From Gemmatimonadaceae bacterium (GTDB taxonomy: Bacteria; Gemmatimonadota; Gemmatimonadetes; Gemmatimonadales; Gemmatimonadaceae): a stretch of 8,340 bases of DNA. Below the pieces are notes generated by a model. It ran no database searches. It saw only the letters and a list, made by a program, of their open reading frames with translations, and was not told the DNA's origin. The stretch is from the NCBI GenBank assembly GCA_013361745.1, contig JABFXM010000312.1, positions 1 to 8,340 of the forward strand. The letters are read 5' to 3'. Made by a program: the position numbers and the translations under genes. Positions 6,004 through 8,340 of the stretch are shown one piece after another; positions within the stretch are counted from its first letter, which is position 1; the number at the start of each line of letters is the position of its first letter.

Positions 6004-7026
6004 TCAGGCGTAGCCGCCGGCCCTCACGTGCGCGCTCTCCAACGCCTCGCCCGCGCGCGCCGCCTTGCTCGCGCCGTCGCCGGCCTCGCGCAGCCCCTTG
6101 ATGTACTTGTCGGCCGCGATCGCGGCGGTAGTCGCGTCGCCACACGCGGTCGTCACCTGGCGCGTGAGCTGCGACCGCAGATCCCCCGCGGCGAACAGCC
6201 CCGGGATCGAGGTCATCATCGCGTCGTCGGTCTTCACGTACCCCATCTCGTCGTGGGCGAAGTGGCCGTCGATGATCCCCGTGTTCGGACGGAAGCCGAT
6301 GAAGACGAACAGTCCGGTGACGTCCATCGTCTTCCGCTCGCCGGTGACGACGTTCTGAACGCGCAGCCCGGTCATCCCGACGCCAGGCTCGCCGAGCACT
6401 TCCTCGGCGACGGTGTTCCAGACGACCTCGATCTTCGGGTTCTCGAAGACGTGCTTCTGCACGACGGCGGAGGCGCGGAAGCTGTCGCGCCGATGGACGA
6501 GATAGACCTTGCTCGCGAAGCGCGTGAGATAGTCCGCTTCCTCGCACGCGGCGTCGCCGCCGCCGACGACGACGATCGTCTGGGCCTTGAAGAAGTTCGC
6601 GTCGCAGATCGCGCAGTAGGAGACGCCGCGCCCCGCGTACTCGAATTCGCCGGGGATCCCGAGCTTGAGCGGCGTTCCGCCCGCGGTCGCGATCACCACC
6701 GGCGAGCGATAGACGTCGCCGAGGTCGGTGCGCGTCTCGAAGCTTCCGTCCTCGAGCTTGCGCACGCTCTGCACGTTCACGAACTGCTGGAACTCGGCGC
6801 CGAAAGTCTGCGCGTGCGCCGCGAACTTCTCGGCGAGGTCGCGTCCGAGGATCTTCGGGAAGCCGATGACGTCGTCGAGGTACTCGGTGTTCAGCAGCTC
6901 GCCGCCCGGCTCGCCGCGCTCGAGGACGACGGTCTTCAGCATCGCGCGTCCCGTATAGAGGGCCGCGGTCATCCCCGCCGGCCCGGCGCCCACGATCACG
7001 ACGTCGAACTGTCGCTCACTCGCCAC
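6004..7026 (-). CDS. trxB: Thioredoxin-disulfide reductase
   Basis: TrxB is a cytoplasmic FAD enzyme that passes electrons from NADPH to thioredoxin. I place the start at GTG 7026, which has AGGGA 7 nt upstream and gives 340 residues. Features in order are the FAD-binding GAGPAG at 13-18, the redox pair CAIC at 138-141 (C138 and C141; many family members have CATC or CAVC), the NADPH-binding GGGDAA at 155-160, HRRDSFRAS at 178-186 for the NADPH phosphate, and the second FAD motif GLFAAGDLR at 276-284 followed by RQVTTACGDATTAA. The last 30 residues (GDGASKAARAGEALESAHV...) extend past the usual end of about 310-320 residues and look like a variable helical tail. The frame is open far upstream to 7719, but that is a reading of the preceding gene. 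A 95-bp gap precedes it, so a local promoter is possible. Confidence 0.95.
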   Translation of the reverse strand: MASERQFDVVIVGAGPAGMTAALYTGRAMLKTVVLERGEPGGELLNTEYLDDVIGFPKILGRDLAEKFAAHAQTFGAEFQQFVNVQSVRKLEDGSFETRTDLGDVYRSPVVIATAGGTPLKLGIPGEFEYAGRGVSYCAICDANFFKAQTIVVVGGGDAACEEADYLTRFASKVYLVHRRDSFRASAVVQKHVFENPKIEVVWNTVAEEVLGEPGVGMTGLRVQNVVTGERKTMDVTGLFVFIGFRPNTGIIDGHFAHDEMGYVKTDDAMMTSIPGLFAAGDLRSQLTRQVTTACGDATTAAIAADKYIKGLREAGDGASKAARAGEALESAHVRAGGYA

Positions 7027-7033
7027 GGATTCG

Positions 7034-7038
7034 TCCCT
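7034..7038 (-). promoter_or_regulatory. Ribosome binding site for the trxB GTG start
   Basis: AGGGA on the minus strand, 7 nt before GTG 7026, supports this non-ATG start. The conserved FDVVIVGAGPAG motif begins only a few residues after it. Confidence 0.6.
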
Positions 7039-7121
7039 GGTTCTGGCGGGCGAAATGCCCACGAAGGAATCGTAACCAGTTGGGGAAGCCGCGCGAAAGC
7101 GTCGAAGTTCCCGACAGCCGC

Positions 7122-7874
7122 CTACCCGACGGCGAGCCGCCCGAGCGCGCCGTGACAGTGCGACACGGTGGCGACGAGGAACTCGGCACGTCCGCTCGCG
7201 GTGTGGCGCGCGATGAAGGAATCGGCCGCGAGGAGATCGGCGACGTCGATCATCCCGACGCCGTACGCGCGATGCGAGCAGTGGAAGACGAGTGGGCCGA
7301 GCAGCCGCGCGCCGTCGGGGAGCGAGGCGACATACTGCCGCATGGCGTCGGGCATGCTCCAGGCGCGATGGCCGCGCGTCACGGGACAGCGCACCGGCTC
7401 GACGCAGTTCACCGGACAGGTCCAGGTCGCGTAGCTCGCGTAGTGCGTGCCATCGGTGCCTGCACGCTGCCACGGGGTCGGTGGCTCGACGGCGAGCGGC
7501 AGCCGCGCGACCCGCTCGGCGCCGACACGGTCGCGCGCGCGCCGCTCGAGCCAGGAGAGCGCGAGATGTGGCATGAGCGGCGACGGAACGATCGCGCCGG
7601 TGGCGGCGTCGACGCGCTGCGCCGCTCGCGCGAGCTCGGCGTCGGTGTAGTCGTCCCAGGCCGCGACCACGATCTCCGCGTCGTCCGCGCCGGAGCGTGC
7701 CGCGCGAGCGACCGCGCAATCGGGATCGCGATCCACGACGACGAGCCGACGCCAGTCGATCGCGCCCGCGCGCCGGCCGCGCTGCAGCTGGCGCAGGTAG
7801 TACCCGCCGTAGCAGCCACCGCCGACGATGGTGATCGTGCCGTACACGCGGCCGTCCCCGCTCGCGGCGATCAC
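7122..7874 (-). CDS. Unrecognised Rossmann-like protein with a central cysteine cluster
   Basis: I cannot assign this 250-residue protein to a named family. Residues 12-25 (GTITIVGGGCYGGY) look like the first strand and glycine-rich turn of a dinucleotide-binding fold, and RLVVVDRDP (43-51) looks like strand two with an acidic residue that would favour NAD. A core segment at 146-173 contains C153-x3-C157-x5-C163 (TCPVNCVEPVRCP) followed by TRGHRAWSM. Further Cys/His clusters are FHCSHR (197-202) and SHCHG (238-242). Together these could bind an iron-sulfur cluster or zinc. No signal peptide or membrane span is seen. The start is GTG 7874, with GGAGGG 8 nt upstream. It follows the SDR gene by 26 bp and precedes trxB, so it is probably a cytoplasmic redox-related protein. 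The cofactor and substrate are unknown. Confidence 0.8.
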   Translation of the reverse strand: MIAASGDGRVYGTITIVGGGCYGGYYLRQLQRGRRAGAIDWRRLVVVDRDPDCAVARAARSGADDAEIVVAAWDDYTDAELARAAQRVDAATGAIVPSPLMPHLALSWLERRARDRVGAERVARLPLAVEPPTPWQRAGTDGTHYASYATWTCPVNCVEPVRCPVTRGHRAWSMPDAMRQYVASLPDGARLLGPLVFHCSHRAYGVGMIDVADLLAADSFIARHTASGRAEFLVATVSHCHGALGRLAVG

Positions 7875-7882
7875 GGCGTCAT

Positions 7883-7888
7883 CCCTCC
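7883..7888 (-). promoter_or_regulatory. Ribosome binding site for the cysteine-cluster protein
   Basis: GGAGGG on the minus strand lies 8 nt before GTG 7874 and fixes that start. A nearby ATG (7880-7882) in another frame reaches a stop after three codons, so it is not the gene start. Confidence 0.7.
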
Positions 7889-7900
7889 GCCAGGGAATGG

Positions 7901-8340
7901 CTAGCGGCGCACATGCCGGCCCCCGTCGACGATGATCGTCTCGCCCGTGACGTAGTCGGCGCCGAGCAGGTAGAGCATCGCGCCGACGACGTCGTCGGGG
8001 CTGCCGAGGCGGCGGAGGGGCGTCGTGTCCTCGAGCTTACCGGCGGACTTGTCGTCCCAGTGCTCGGGAAGGAGCACCGCGCCGGGCGCGATCGCGTTGA
8101 CACGGACCGCCGGCGCCATCACCTGCGCGAGCGCGCGGGTCATCGCGACGATCCCCGACTTCGAGATGCCGTGCGGGATGTACGCGGGCCAGGTCTCGAA
8201 GGCGGCGAGATCGGCGAGGTTGACGATCGCGCCGCCGCGCGCGACGAGAGGCGCGGCGGCCGCCTGCGCGAGCAGGAAGGGCGCGCGGAGGTTGAGCGCG
8301 AAGATCGCGTCCCACGCCACCGCCGTCACCCCGCCGAAGG
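7901..8340 (-). CDS. SDR-family oxidoreductase, pteridine-reductase-like (5' end outside the window)
   Basis: The C-terminal 145 residues of a short-chain dehydrogenase/reductase are visible; the Rossmann NAD(P)-binding start (TGxxxGIG) lies beyond the right edge. Numbering from the GTG at 8329: ALNLRAPFLLAQ (11-22) carries the family Asn, IVNLAD (35-40) is strand five, YIPHGISKSG (50-59) is the catalytic region with K57, RVNAIAPGAVLLPE (76-89) is the post-active-site loop, and GSPDDVVGAMLYLL...VTGETIIVDGG (109-137) is the typical end. Two catalytic positions differ: the Ser site is D40 and the Tyr site (four before K57) is H53. Asp in place of Ser also occurs in Leishmania pteridine reductase PTR1, where Asp181, Tyr194 and Lys198 have the same 13 and 4 spacing. 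This suggests a FolM/PTR1-type pterin reductase relative. Activity with His instead of Tyr is uncertain. Confidence 0.88.
   Translation of the reverse strand, partial: FGGVTAVAWDAIFALNLRAPFLLAQAAAAPLVARGGAIVNLADLAAFETWPAYIPHGISKSGIVAMTRALAQVMAPAVRVNAIAPGAVLLPEHWDDKSAGKLEDTTPLRRLGSPDDVVGAMLYLLGADYVTGETIIVDGGRHVRR

Noticed and set aside
5983..7155. 390-codon open frame on the plus strand
   Set aside because: It is antisense to trxB; the translation shows no recognisable motif and has the composition of a GC-driven shadow frame.
7027..7719. In-frame upstream extension of trxB (231 codons)
   Set aside because: It overlaps the cysteine-cluster gene in another frame, is mostly Arg/Ala, and TrxB homology begins right after GTG 7026, which has its own ribosome binding site.
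7871..7882. Mini-ORF ATG-ACG-CCG-TGA overlapping the GTG start of the cysteine-cluster gene
   Set aside because: Three codons ending across the start could act as a coupling leader, but a sequence this short is likely by chance and the ribosome binding site spacing fits the GTG well.
1..8340. CRISPR arrays, IS ends, phage genes, attachment sites and long direct repeats
   Set aside because: I scanned for regularly spaced repeats, transposase or integrase motifs and a duplicated tRNA 3' end downstream of tRNA-Leu and saw none.

Overview
This is a high-GC bacterial chromosome segment made of ordinary housekeeping genes. Every protein gene lies on the minus strand and one tRNA lies on the plus strand. 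I see no plasmid, phage, IS, CRISPR or rRNA signature. The gene content (smpB followed by a periplasmic amidase-like gene, a Bacillus-type aspartase, an Rrf2 regulator, TrxB, a glyoxalase II-like hydrolase, and a pteridine-reductase-like SDR) and the Ala/Arg-rich style suggest a Gemmatimonadota bacterium or a similar high-GC soil lineage. That assignment rests on general resemblance and is tentative.

Layout, read in the minus-strand direction of transcription from the right edge. (1) A probable operon of five genes: a 5'-truncated SDR reductase, an unrecognised Rossmann-like protein with a central cysteine cluster, thioredoxin reductase TrxB, a metallo-beta-lactamase-fold hydrolase, and a four-helix DUF4149-like membrane protein. 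The last three are separated by 1 nt or overlap by 4 nt. (2) A lipoprotein gene of unknown role, closed by a clear intrinsic terminator at 3831-3860. (3) aspA (aspartate ammonia-lyase), with its own promoter candidate and a strong ribosome binding site, ending in a perfect 16-bp hairpin. (4) A two-gene unit made of an Rrf2-family regulator with three cysteines and an unknown helical protein. The regulator has a well-spaced promoter that ends at its GTG start, so it looks leaderless. (5) A bidirectional terminator, then tRNA-Leu(CAG) on the plus strand with an excellent promoter. (6) smpB, which overlaps the start of an exported amidase-like gene cut off at the left edge.

How the genes may work together: smpB (ribosome rescue) and tRNA-Leu serve translation. 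AspA links aspartate to fumarate and the TCA cycle. The right-hand operon mixes a reductase, a cysteine-rich dinucleotide-binding-type protein, TrxB and a thioester-hydrolase-like enzyme, which suggests thiol/redox or pterin chemistry, but no shared pathway can be proven here. No convincing new system is visible. The best candidates for something undescribed are the cysteine-cluster protein at 7122-7874, the SDR whose catalytic Tyr is His and whose Ser is Asp, and the leaderless Rrf2 promoter overlapped by a perfect dyad.
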